A DNA stretch of 64,000 nt from the NCBI GenBank assembly GCA_018820765.1, contig JAHJNN010000008.1:62001-126000 (forward strand), read 5' to 3'. Under the pieces are notes generated by a model that was given only the letters and a program-made list of their open reading frames with translations, did no database searches and was not told the DNA's origin. Below, piece after piece: positions 10,251 through 18,235 of the stretch. This DNA is from Gammaproteobacteria bacterium. GTDB lineage: Bacteria; Pseudomonadota; Gammaproteobacteria; Burkholderiales; Thiobacillaceae. Position 1 is the first letter of the stretch, and the number at the start of each line of letters is the position of its first letter. The translations under genes and the position numbers were made by a program.

Positions 10251-12221
10251 ATGCACAGCAGCCTCCAGCTTGTCCTGATTTTGCTTGCGGTTGCCGTGCT
10301 GGTTACCGCGGCCGCGCGCGCCTTGCGCCTGCCGACCCTGCTCGGCTATCTGGTGACCGGAATCGCCATCGGCCCGTTCGCACTGGGCTGGATTCCGGAC
10401 AGCGAGGAGGCGCGCTACCTGGCCGAATTCGGCGTGGTGTTCCTGATGTTTTCCATCGGCCTGGAATTCAGCCTGCCGCGCCTGATGACCATGCGTATGA
10501 CGGTGTTCGGCTTCGGCGGCGCGCAGGTCGTGCTGACCATCGCGCTCACTGCAGCGATCGCCTGGCTGCTCGACCTGCCGCTGCTGGCCGCATTGGCGCT
10601 GGGCGGGATCATGTCGATGTCGTCCACCGCCATCGTGTCGAAGCTGTTGGCCGAACGGCTGGAAATCCAGACCCCGCACGGACGCCAGATTTTCGGCGCG
10701 CTGCTGTTCCAGGATCTGGCGGTGGTGCCCCTGCTGATCCTGATTCCCGCCTTCGCCCAGGAATCGGATGCGATGGCGGCCATCCTGGCGCTGGCCATGT
10801 TCAAGGCGGTGGTGGTGCTGGGTTTCCTGCTGTTCGTCGGCCAGCGCATGATGCGCCCGTGGTTCCAGTGGGTGGCCGGACGCAAGTCGCCCGAACTGTT
10901 CACGCTGAACCTGCTGCTGTTCACCCTGGGACTGGCCTTCTTCACCGAGAGCGCCGGCCTGTCGCTGGCGCTGGGCGCGTTCCTGGCCGGCATGCTGATC
11001 TCCGAAACCGAATACCGCTACCAGGTGGAAGACGACATCAAGCCCTTCCGCGACGTGCTGCTGGGCCTGTTCTTCGTCACCATCGGAATGCGTCTCGACC
11101 TGATGCAGGTGGTGATGAACTGGGGCGACGTGCTGCTGCTGGTGGCGGCCATCGTGATCGGCAAGGGCCTGATATTCGCCGGGCTGGCGATGGCGTTTGG
11201 CAGCGCCCGTCCCACTGCGGTGCGCACTGCGCTGGGCTTGGCGCAGGCGGGCGAGTTCGGCTTCGTGCTGCTGGCGCAGGCGGCCGACCTCAACCTGCTG
11301 GGTGCCGCGATCACCCAGCCGGTGCTGGCGGCGATGGTGGTGTCGATGCTGATCGCGCCGCTGCTGATCCATCGCATGGATGCGATCACCCGCCTGCTTG
11401 CCGGCAGCGAATGGGCCGGGCGCGCCAAGGAAGTGCACGACATCGCGGTCAAGACCTTCGGCAAGGCCCAGCACGTGATCGTCTGCGGCTACGGCCGTAG
11501 CGGCCAGAACCTGGCGCGCCTGCTGGAGGCCGAGGGCATCACCTTCATCGCGCTCGACGCCGACCCCGAGCGCATCCGCGCGGTGGCCGCGTCCGGCGTG
11601 TCCGTGGTGTACGGCGACGCCAGCCGCCGCGAAGTGCTGGTCGCCGCCGGCCTGTCCCGCGCGCAGGCCATCGTGGTGACCTATTCCGATCTCCATTCCA
11701 GCATGGCCATTCTGCGCCACGTGCGCGAACTGCGGCCGGAGCTGCCGGTGGTCGTGCGCACCATCGACGACACCCACATCGACGAGTTGAAAGCGGCAGG
11801 CGCGGCCGAAGTGGTGTCCGAGGTGATGGAAGGCTCGCTGATGCTGGCGTCGCACGCGCTGATGCTGCTGGGCGTGCCGCTTTCCCAGGTGCTGAAGCGC
11901 ATCCGCGAGGTGCGCGAAACGCGCTACGCCATGATGCGCGGCTTTTTCCGCGGCGCCTCCGACGCCGATGACGAACTGGACCAGCACGCCCAGCCGCGCC
12001 TGAACACCGTGCTGATCACACAGGGCGCGGCCGCGGCAGGGCGTAGCCTGGAAGAGCTGGCGCTGGACGAGTTGCTGGTGGAAGTGGTGGCGATCCGCCG
12101 TCAGGGGATCAAGGGCGTCGATCCGCAACCCGACACCGAAATCCGGGTGGGCGACGTGCTGGTGCTGCGCGGCGCCGCCGATGGGCTGGCGGCGGCGGAG
12201 TTCAGGGTGCTGCAGGGGTGA
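10251..12221 (+). CDS. Kef-type monovalent cation:proton antiporter (CPA2) with TrkA domains
   Basis: This 656-aa protein has about 12 membrane segments in residues 1-385 (CPA2 exchanger fold). A cytoplasmic TrkA-N (RCK) domain follows from about residue 405, with the NAD-binding loop GYGRSGQN, and a TrkA-C domain occupies about 570-656. The layout matches KefB/KefC/YbaL potassium efflux systems. Whether it is glutathione-gated cannot be told from sequence, and no KefF/KefG-like subunit is nearby. It is divergent from kdsD and convergent with the pilin gene. Confidence 0.88.
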   Translation: MHSSLQLVLILLAVAVLVTAAARALRLPTLLGYLVTGIAIGPFALGWIPDSEEARYLAEFGVVFLMFSIGLEFSLPRLMTMRMTVFGFGGAQVVLTIALTAAIAWLLDLPLLAALALGGIMSMSSTAIVSKLLAERLEIQTPHGRQIFGALLFQDLAVVPLLILIPAFAQESDAMAAILALAMFKAVVVLGFLLFVGQRMMRPWFQWVAGRKSPELFTLNLLLFTLGLAFFTESAGLSLALGAFLAGMLISETEYRYQVEDDIKPFRDVLLGLFFVTIGMRLDLMQVVMNWGDVLLLVAAIVIGKGLIFAGLAMAFGSARPTAVRTALGLAQAGEFGFVLLAQAADLNLLGAAITQPVLAAMVVSMLIAPLLIHRMDAITRLLAGSEWAGRAKEVHDIAVKTFGKAQHVIVCGYGRSGQNLARLLEAEGITFIALDADPERIRAVAASGVSVVYGDASRREVLVAAGLSRAQAIVVTYSDLHSSMAILRHVRELRPELPVVVRTIDDTHIDELKAAGAAEVVSEVMEGSLMLASHALMLLGVPLSQVLKRIREVRETRYAMMRGFFRGASDADDELDQHAQPRLNTVLITQGAAAAGRSLEELALDELLVEVVAIRRQGIKGVDPQPDTEIRVGDVLVLRGAADGLAAAEFRVLQG

Positions 12222-12248
12222 ACGTCGGCTTGATTGATGAACGAGAAT

Positions 12249-12272
12249 AAAAAAAGTCCGCCGAAGCGGACT
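12249..12272 (-). terminator. Intrinsic terminator of the pilin gene
   Basis: AGTCCGC (12255-12261) and GCGGACT (12266-12272) form a perfect 7-bp stem with a CGAA loop. A run of A on the plus strand (12249-12254) becomes a U-tract on the minus-strand transcript, right after the pilin stop. Confidence 0.85.
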
Positions 12273-12292
12273 ATTGTCAGGCCGAGGGCAGA

Positions 12293-12934
12293 TTAGATGC
12301 CCATGCAAACAATGTAGGTCGTGGAATCCACAATTGATGCGGTGGCGATGGCAGTGGGTAAGGTGGTACCAACCATCAGGGACCCCGTTGCCGTGTTGCC
12401 GTCATCCAATTGGGTGTCGAGTTGCTTGGCATAGCGGCCCAGAATAGTGCCTGAACAGATGAAATAGGTGCCCGTCATCCCTGTAAAAGGCGCGGCACCT
12501 TGGACACCGATAACGCCACCGACTGCATTGCGTTGTTGATAATCGGCTGCGGTTAATGCTGTAGGTCCGGGAGCCAAGCCGGCCAGCCGGACGTGTTGCC
12601 AGAACAGGAACGACTCATGGGTATTTGTTGTGCTGTCCCAGTTGCCTTCGATGACGCCATCGCCATCGCCCGCTCCTGGGGTGACACTTGTCGTGCCTAC
12701 ATGCGCGACTGAGGCTGAGTCATCGCCAGGCAAGGCCTTGAATTTGTCTTGGTAGCCGTAAATAAACACCGGAACGTTGCGGAAGTCCGCGGCAAGATTC
12801 TTCACCCGGGCGCTATTGATCAGTTCCTGTCCCTTCAGAATGCCGCCGAGCAGCAGGCCGATGATGACCAGAACAATGGCGATCTCGATCAGGGTGAAGC
12901 CTGACTGGCGTCGCGGGAAGCAGGGTTGATGCAT
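12293..12934 (-). CDS. Type IV pilin / MSHA-type major prepilin
   Basis: This 213-aa prepilin has a short basic leader ending in Gly before the processing site (RRQSG|FTLIE), Glu at mature position 5 and the hydrophobic stretch IAIVLVIIGLLLGG. The soluble part has a central DGDGVIEGN motif, which may bind calcium (inferred), and two C-terminal cysteines (YFICSG and YIVCMG). It stands apart from the pilus operon, with its own sigma-54 promoter and terminator, as expected for a highly expressed structural subunit. The start ATG at 12934 is preceded by GGAG. Confidence 0.85.
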   Translation of the reverse strand: MHQPCFPRRQSGFTLIEIAIVLVIIGLLLGGILKGQELINSARVKNLAADFRNVPVFIYGYQDKFKALPGDDSASVAHVGTTSVTPGAGDGDGVIEGNWDSTTNTHESFLFWQHVRLAGLAPGPTALTAADYQQRNAVGGVIGVQGAAPFTGMTGTYFICSGTILGRYAKQLDTQLDDGNTATGSLMVGTTLPTAIATASIVDSTTYIVCMGI

Positions 12935-12972
12935 GATTTGGATCTCCGGTCGTTCTTGTCTGAAGCCCAATA

Positions 12973-12989
12973 TGCAAAATACATGCCCG
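12973..12989 (-). promoter_or_regulatory. Sigma-54 (-24/-12) promoter of the pilin gene
   Basis: Read on the minus strand from 12989, the sequence CGGGCATG-TATT-TTGCA fits the YTGGCACG-N4-TTGCW consensus with exact GG-to-GC spacing of 12 bases. The predicted transcript start is near 12962, leaving a leader of about 28 nt with GGAG before the ATG at 12934. The rest of the 265-bp gap to the kinase gene is AT-rich around 12990-13040 and could hold activator or IHF sites. Confidence 0.7.
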
Positions 12990-13200
12990 CCGCATTGTTA
13001 ATGTAACGTTATGATACATAAAGTTAAATCACGATTAATTTGGCCGGATCCGGCCCCGTTTTGATGAAAACACGACACCCGTGCGGGATTTACGTCAATT
13101 TCCCTGTTCGTGGCGGGTGCCCGTAGGCTCCATTTCCCGGGCAGAATGCCGATAGCACTGTCATGCTGCGCTTTTCCCGCTTTTCACTTGTTTTCCCGAT

Positions 13201-14928
13201 ATGACTGAACACACCGAGACGGTGTCGCGGCTGACGTCGCTGACCGCCCAGTTCGCACGCGTGATGCCCGGGCGCTGGCTGGCCCTGATGCTGCTGGCCC
13301 TGCATGCTGCCGTCGTGTTCGAGGCCGATGCGGCGCTGGCGCGTGCCTTCCTGCTAGCGCACTACGGGCTGTTCCTGCTGTGGCAGCCGCTGGTGCGCAG
13401 CGAGGCGCGCATCGAGCCGCGGCTCGCGCTGCCGGTGTTCGCGATGGCGGCGCTGCTGGTGCTGGCGGACAGCACCTGGGTGATGGCGTTGTGGCTGGCG
13501 ATCCTGGCGGGACTGGTGGGTGCCGTGGCCACGTCGCAAACCGAACGCAGCCAGCGGCTGGCCTATCTGCTCGCGCTGGCCTACCTGCTTTCCCTGTTGC
13601 TGGGCTGGGTGCTGCCGCAGACCTTGGGGGACGCGTCGCTTCCCGATGCGCTGCAGACTGCGGTGCGCTACGGCCTGCCGATGCTGCCGCTGGCGATTTT
13701 GTTCCTGCCCGCCACCCGCCAGCGCGGCGCCTCGTCCACGCTCGATTTCATCTACGGCCTGATGCTGTCGCTGCTCATCATGGTGGTGGCGCTGGGCGCT
13801 TTTGCCGTGGTGGCGGTGGCCAAGGTGAGCTACGCCTGGGCGCTGGTGCAGACCCTGCTGGGGATGGCGATCCTGCTGCTGGCGCTGTCCTTGTTGTGGA
13901 ATCCGCGTGCGGGCTTTGGCGGACTGGGGCAGATCACCTCGCGTTATCTGCTGTCGGTGGGCCTGCCGTTCGAAGGTTGGGCGCAGCGGCTGGCAACCCT
14001 GGCCGAGCGCGAGCGCGACCCCGAATCCTTCGTGCGCGACGCCCTGTCCGACCTGCACGAACTGACCTGGATCCGCGGCGGCCACTGGCGGGCGGCGCGC
14101 GGCGAGGGCTCGTTCGGCGAGCCTGCCGAACATGCCGTCATCCACGCCTTTCATGGCCTGACCCTGACCTGGCAATCGCCCCGTCCGCTCACGCCCGCGC
14201 TGGCGCTGCACGTGCGGCTGCTGTCGCAGCTGCTGGGGTACTTTTACGCCGCCAAGGTGCGCGAGCAGACGCTGCGCGAACAGGCCTACAGCCAGGCGAT
14301 CCACGATACCGGCGCGCGCCTGACGCACGACGTGAAAAACATCCTGCAGTCGCTGAAAACCCTGCTCGCCGCGGCCGACACCTCCACCCCGGAAGACAGC
14401 GAGCGCCTGCTCGCCCTGATGAAACGCCAGTTACCGCAGCTGGCGGCGCGCCTGTCGCAAACCGTCGACAAGCTCAAGCAGCCGGCCGAAATGGATGCCG
14501 CGCATATTCCCGCGCAAGCCTGGTGGACCGCCCTGCAGACGCGCTACGAGCACGACGACGTGCTGTTCTTCGCCGACGGTCTCGACGACACGCCGCTGCC
14601 GCAGGACCTGTTCGACAGCGTGGTCGACAACCTGCTGACCAATGCGCTGCGCAAGCGCCAGGTCGAACCGGATGTGGCAGTGGAAGTGCGGCTGGCGCTG
14701 CAGCCGCTGGTGAGCCTGACGGTGAGCGACAGCGGCGCGCCGGCGCCCGAGCACGTGGCGCGCAACCTGTTCCTGAGTCCGGTGGCGTCGGATTTCGGAT
14801 TGGGGGTGGGGCTGTATCAAGCCGCGCGGCAGGCGGCGCGGTCGGGGTATAGGTTGGAACTGCCCGACAATCAGGCGGGGCGGGTGATGTTCAGATTGCA
14901 GGCTACGGATTGCAGTCCGAGCCCGTAG
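13201..14928 (+). CDS. Membrane sensor histidine kinase (PrsK-like)
   Basis: This 575-aa protein has about seven to eight membrane helices (residues 20-245), a GAF-like linker region (about 265-360) and a kinase core. The phospho-acceptor H-box is RLTHDVKNILQSL, the N-box is DNLLTNALRKR, and the G-boxes are SDSGAP and FGLGVGL. This resembles PrsK, the kinase paired with the PrsR sigma-54 regulator. No regulator is adjacent, but a PrsR-like gene begins the pilus operon at 26901, so the two may pair (inferred). Its last 26 bp overlap the 3' end of the convergent prepilin gene. Confidence 0.82.
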   Translation: MTEHTETVSRLTSLTAQFARVMPGRWLALMLLALHAAVVFEADAALARAFLLAHYGLFLLWQPLVRSEARIEPRLALPVFAMAALLVLADSTWVMALWLAILAGLVGAVATSQTERSQRLAYLLALAYLLSLLLGWVLPQTLGDASLPDALQTAVRYGLPMLPLAILFLPATRQRGASSTLDFIYGLMLSLLIMVVALGAFAVVAVAKVSYAWALVQTLLGMAILLLALSLLWNPRAGFGGLGQITSRYLLSVGLPFEGWAQRLATLAERERDPESFVRDALSDLHELTWIRGGHWRAARGEGSFGEPAEHAVIHAFHGLTLTWQSPRPLTPALALHVRLLSQLLGYFYAAKVREQTLREQAYSQAIHDTGARLTHDVKNILQSLKTLLAAADTSTPEDSERLLALMKRQLPQLAARLSQTVDKLKQPAEMDAAHIPAQAWWTALQTRYEHDDVLFFADGLDDTPLPQDLFDSVVDNLLTNALRKRQVEPDVAVEVRLALQPLVSLTVSDSGAPAPEHVARNLFLSPVASDFGLGVGLYQAARQAARSGYRLELPDNQAGRVMFRLQATDCSPSP

Positions 14929-15643
14929 GACATATTTTGGCGATGAGCTGGGACAACGAAACCCAGGTCAGCAGATCGTCGAATTCGCCGCTGGCGGCTT
15001 CGGGTTTTGTGGGGGTCCGGCTGATGTAGGTCTGGTCGGCATCGAGATTTTCTTTCTCGTCGAGACCGCTGGGTTGGGCCAGGGTCGTGCCGTTGACGTT
15101 GAGTGCGCCCCAGCCGTTCGGGCCGAGCGAGGCCACAACGAACACGACGTCCGATGCGACATCCGCGCTGGCGCAGGTGTTCGTGGTACAGATCCAGAGC
15201 GGGTCGTCCAGCGGGGGAGTGGTGGTAGTGCTTGAAAAGCCACTGACTTTGTTTGAGTAATCGGTATTGACCGCGTACAGCAAGCGATTCCCCCATGCAT
15301 CCTGTGGCGCAACGCCTAGGTCGACCCACGGTATCCTGCCGTGAGACAACCCGCTGCCGACCACTTGCTCTATGCAGGCATTGGTGGCGAGATTTCGATC
15401 TTCTTTTCCGTCGCCGCTGGTGTCGGGGCAGGGCAGGTAACGTTTTCCTGACGTCGCGGCGAGATGCGTCATCGCATAACCGAGAATCGCCTCGCGCGCT
15501 TCTTCCAGCGTCTTCTTCGTTTCCGCAATCCGCCGCGCCTGAATCTGCGCCGACAGCGGCATCGCCAGCCCGCCTATCAGGATGGTGATGATGACCAGCA
15601 CGATGGCCATCTCGATCAGGGTAAAGCCGCGCTGGGTCGTCAT
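14903..15643 (-). CDS. Large prepilin-like protein of the MSHA-type pilus operon
   Basis: This 246-aa protein has the prepilin start MTTQRG|FTLIEMAIVLVII with Glu5. It ends with a Cys-rich tail, ICPTGSDCNP, and contains CPDTSGDGKEDR and the pair WICTTNTCAS. It is bigger than typical minor pilins and may be a tip adhesin or minor pilin such as MshO/MshP types (inferred). It is the last gene of the operon, its ATG overlapping the MshK-like stop (ATGA), and its 3' end overlaps the convergent kinase gene. Confidence 0.78.
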   Translation of the reverse strand: MTTQRGFTLIEMAIVLVIITILIGGLAMPLSAQIQARRIAETKKTLEEAREAILGYAMTHLAATSGKRYLPCPDTSGDGKEDRNLATNACIEQVVGSGLSHGRIPWVDLGVAPQDAWGNRLLYAVNTDYSNKVSGFSSTTTTPPLDDPLWICTTNTCASADVASDVVFVVASLGPNGWGALNVNGTTLAQPSGLDEKENLDADQTYISRTPTKPEAASGEFDDLLTWVSLSQLIAKICPTGSDCNP

Positions 15644-16143
15644 GGTGCGGGGTCCTTTGCTGTGGGCGCTGCGGAGCTGGGCGGTGTCGGGCGCAGCACC
15701 TGGTAGGGTTCGTACACTTTCCCGTTGGCGCGGATCTGGCCCGGCTTCAGGCCGGATACGCCGGAGCCGTCGAGCTGCGGCTTGCCGTCGACCCAGCGTG
15801 TGGTCTTGCCGTCGGAGCGGATTACCATGCCGTCAAACCGCAGGGGCGCCGGCGCGCCATCGGACGAGCCGGGTTGGCTCTGGCGGGCCTGCTGCGAGAC
15901 GTTGCGGGCGCGCACGCTTTCCAGCTGGGCGCGCTGGGCCGGCGTGTAGAACAGGCGGCCTGGCAAGTCGGGTGTGGGTGGCGCTGCAAACCCTGAACCA
16001 CAGAGGCACAGAGGCACGGAGAAAAACAAGACCGAACAAGCACGAACAATCCAGCTCCACGCTGGTTGGATATTCTCCGTGCCCCAAGGGATACCGTCCC
16101 TGCGGGACATATCTCTGTGCCTCTGTGGTGAATAGGTTTTCAT
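15640..16143 (-). CDS. MshK-like pilus biogenesis protein with repeat-derived N-terminus
   Basis: The ATG at 16143 overlaps the MshJ-like stop (ATGA) and the frame reads 167 codons. Residues about 60-167 contain RLFYTPAQRAQLESVRARN and a C-terminal domain with DGKTTRWVDGKPQLD and LKPGQIRANGKVYEPYQVL, fitting its MshK position. Residues 5-49 are encoded by an inverted-repeat element (15997-16130) and include most of a hydrophobic stretch, ACSVLFFSVPLCLCGSGFAA, that looks like a signal peptide. The gene is therefore an ancestral mshK whose native leader was replaced or displaced. Whether it is still exported is unknown. Confidence 0.65.
   Translation of the reverse strand: MKTYSPQRHRDMSRRDGIPWGTENIQPAWSWIVRACSVLFFSVPLCLCGSGFAAPPTPDLPGRLFYTPAQRAQLESVRARNVSQQARQSQPGSSDGAPAPLRFDGMVIRSDGKTTRWVDGKPQLDGSGVSGLKPGQIRANGKVYEPYQVLRPTPPSSAAPTAKDPAP
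15997..16130. repeat. Inverted-repeat (MITE/REP-like) element inside the mshK-like gene
   Basis: ACCACAGAGGCACAGAG occurs at 15997-16013, and its perfect 17-bp complement at 16113-16129, enclosing about 100 bp. A second inner pair (GGCACGGAGAA near 16014 and its complement near 16074-16084) and the palindrome GTCCCTGCGGGAC (16097-16109) add structure. Repeats of this CACAGAG type are scattered in many bacterial genomes. No transposase is present. It is read as codons 5-49 of the MshK-like protein. Confidence 0.85.
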
Positions 16144-16739
16144 TTGACACTCCCTGTTGCAGGCGCCACGGTAAACCACAACAGTTCGCATTCTGCCTGC
16201 AGGCGCGGCAGGTTGACCGCTTCGAACGACGTGCCGCCCAGCCGCGACAGGCGGCAGCCGTGTACGCGATAGACCCCCGGGGCGCGCGTCTTGAGCGCGG
16301 CCAGAAAGCGCGGGAGGTCGGTTTCCACCAGCAGCGGCATGGTCAGGAACATGGCGGTCTGGCCCAGCGGCAGTCCCTGTGCAAGCTCGGGACCGGACGC
16401 AGCACGCGGGGTCAGCCGGTATTCCAGTCCTGCCAGCCCGACCTCGCGGCTGGCCAGTTGCACGGCTTCGATCCAGGCCAGCCGGTCTTCGGCACCGACA
16501 AAGCCGCGCCCGGCGAGCGCCTGGTAATCGGCCAGGTGGGTGTCGATGAGTCTCTGCTGCTGGCGGCTGCGATCGAGTTGCTGCTGGGCCGCATTGAGCG
16601 CGGCTTGCTGCTGAAGCCGGGCGGCCTGGGCGTCGAGCGCCTGCTGCCGGCTCCACAACACGCCGACGCCCGCAAGCAGCAGCGCAGCCAGCACCAGGAT
16701 CAACGACAGCTTTAGCACGGGGAAAGGAGGGCGCGTCAT
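16140..16739 (-). CDS. MshJ/PilO-like pilus assembly protein
   Basis: This 199-aa protein has one N-terminal membrane segment (about residues 10-29), a long Gln/Ala-rich coiled coil (about 31-70) and a small ferredoxin-like C-terminal domain with LGQTAMFLTMPLLVETDLP. This is the PilO/MshJ/GspM-type layout, which joins PilN-like proteins in the inner-membrane alignment complex. It overlaps MshI upstream and the MshK-like gene downstream. Confidence 0.75.
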   Translation of the reverse strand: MTRPPFPVLKLSLILVLAALLLAGVGVLWSRQQALDAQAARLQQQAALNAAQQQLDRSRQQQRLIDTHLADYQALAGRGFVGAEDRLAWIEAVQLASREVGLAGLEYRLTPRAASGPELAQGLPLGQTAMFLTMPLLVETDLPRFLAALKTRAPGVYRVHGCRLSRLGGTSFEAVNLPRLQAECELLWFTVAPATGSVK

Positions 16740-18235
16740 GGCGTAGCCTCGCGATAGCTCAGCTCGATACTGAAGCGGGCAACCGGATCTGCTGCCGACT
16801 GGCTGTTCAGCGTCTTGCCGCTCAGGGTGCTGCTGGAGTCGGCGTTCACCGGGCTGGTGCGCAAGCGCACGTCGTACAGCGAAGGCACCATCCGCAGGGC
16901 CTGCATGAAGTGCTGGATGCGCTGCATGGCCGCGCGGTAATTGCCGTCGAACGGGATCAGGGCGGCATCCAGCGTGATCGTCACGCTGCCCGCGGGTGTC
17001 AGCATGCCGTCCGTCCAGTCGAAACTTTCCAGCGTGATCCCGGGGGCGGCGTTCAGGCCCTGGCCGACGGCGGCGAGCAGCGCGGTGACATCGGTCGGCT
17101 GGCCGCCCAGCTGGCGGGACAGCGACACCGTTTGCGCCAGCTGCTCAGGGGTGGCGGCCTGCACGGGAAAGGTCCGGGCGATGGTCTGATAACGGGCGTC
17201 GAGTTGCTGCTGTTGCTGGGCCATCTGGCGGGTCTGGTCGTTCAGGTCCTGCGCATACAGCCAGTAAGCCGCCGTGACACCGAGCCCGAGCAGTGCGATG
17301 GTCCCGGCGATCGCGTGGAGACTGCGCCGCCAGCGGAATTCGGTGTGGTGCTGCAGCAGTTCGGGGGGCGCCAGGTTCAGCTGCACGAGTTCCCCCGCAA
17401 TGGCGGCCAGCGGCGCGACCTCCGGCGTGGCAGCCAGGAAGTCGTCCGGAATCCGCAACGCCCGCGCGAGACTCGGCATGTCGATGAGCCGTGTGCTGAA
17501 CGCAGGGTCGGCATTGAGTTGCGCCTGGGCGCTGTCGAGCTGTCCGCCGGGATCGAGCAGCAGCACATGCAGGCGCGCTTCGCGCGGCAGGATGCGCTGG
17601 CCGGTGAGATAGAGCTGGGTCTTGGCGATTTCGTCGGCCGCATTGCCCGGCGACTGGGCCGGCGTATCGCTGCCGATCAGGCGCGAAAAACGCAACAGGC
17701 CATCGTGATAGTAGGACAGCCGCAGGCGGTTGTTGAGGCGATAGGCGAGCAGCGTGTGCGGCTCATGCGGCCGCAGCCGGGCCAGCAGGTGCTGGCACGC
17801 CAGCGCCAGCGGGGTGATGCCGTAAAGCGGCACGTGCTCGCGGTGCAGCACGCTGATCCAGGGCATCAGCCAGTCGGCGTCGGTCAGCGCCGCGAGCAGA
17901 TAGCGGTCGTCGCGGCGCCCCTTTGTTTCGCGCGCCTGCCGCCATGCGCCGGTGAAGCGGGCATTGCGGAATACCTGCTTGAGCTTGCGTGCCAGCATTT
18001 CGCTGCGCGCGCGTCCCTGAACGTGCGGCAGGATTTCGCTGCGGTAATCCTCGTCCACCGTGTCGGCCACCAGCAGCACCGGCAGCTGCGCATGCCGGGC
18101 CACGACCGCGCGAAATGCCGCCAGCCCCGCTTCGGTGGCGTCAAACTCACCCAGCCAGTGCATGTGGCCGGGACGCCAGTTGAGCACGCCGATCTGGCGT
18201 GGCGTGGCAAGCAGGATCAGGCGGTGATCGAGCAT
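16736..18235 (-). CDS. MshI-like protein (PilM/PilN-type fusion)
   Basis: This 499-aa protein has a cytoplasmic N-terminal part of about 310 residues, which fits the actin-like PilM/GspL fold, then one membrane helix near residues 315-330 (GTIALLGLGVTAAYWLYAQ) and a PilN-like periplasmic part with a coiled coil. The start may be ATG 18235 or GTG 18238; both overlap the mshG stop. It belongs to the inner-membrane platform of the MSHA-like pilus. Confidence 0.75.
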   Translation of the reverse strand: MLDHRLILLATPRQIGVLNWRPGHMHWLGEFDATEAGLAAFRAVVARHAQLPVLLVADTVDEDYRSEILPHVQGRARSEMLARKLKQVFRNARFTGAWRQARETKGRRDDRYLLAALTDADWLMPWISVLHREHVPLYGITPLALACQHLLARLRPHEPHTLLAYRLNNRLRLSYYHDGLLRFSRLIGSDTPAQSPGNAADEIAKTQLYLTGQRILPREARLHVLLLDPGGQLDSAQAQLNADPAFSTRLIDMPSLARALRIPDDFLAATPEVAPLAAIAGELVQLNLAPPELLQHHTEFRWRRSLHAIAGTIALLGLGVTAAYWLYAQDLNDQTRQMAQQQQQLDARYQTIARTFPVQAATPEQLAQTVSLSRQLGGQPTDVTALLAAVGQGLNAAPGITLESFDWTDGMLTPAGSVTITLDAALIPFDGNYRAAMQRIQHFMQALRMVPSLYDVRLRTSPVNADSSSTLSGKTLNSQSAADPVARFSIELSYREATP

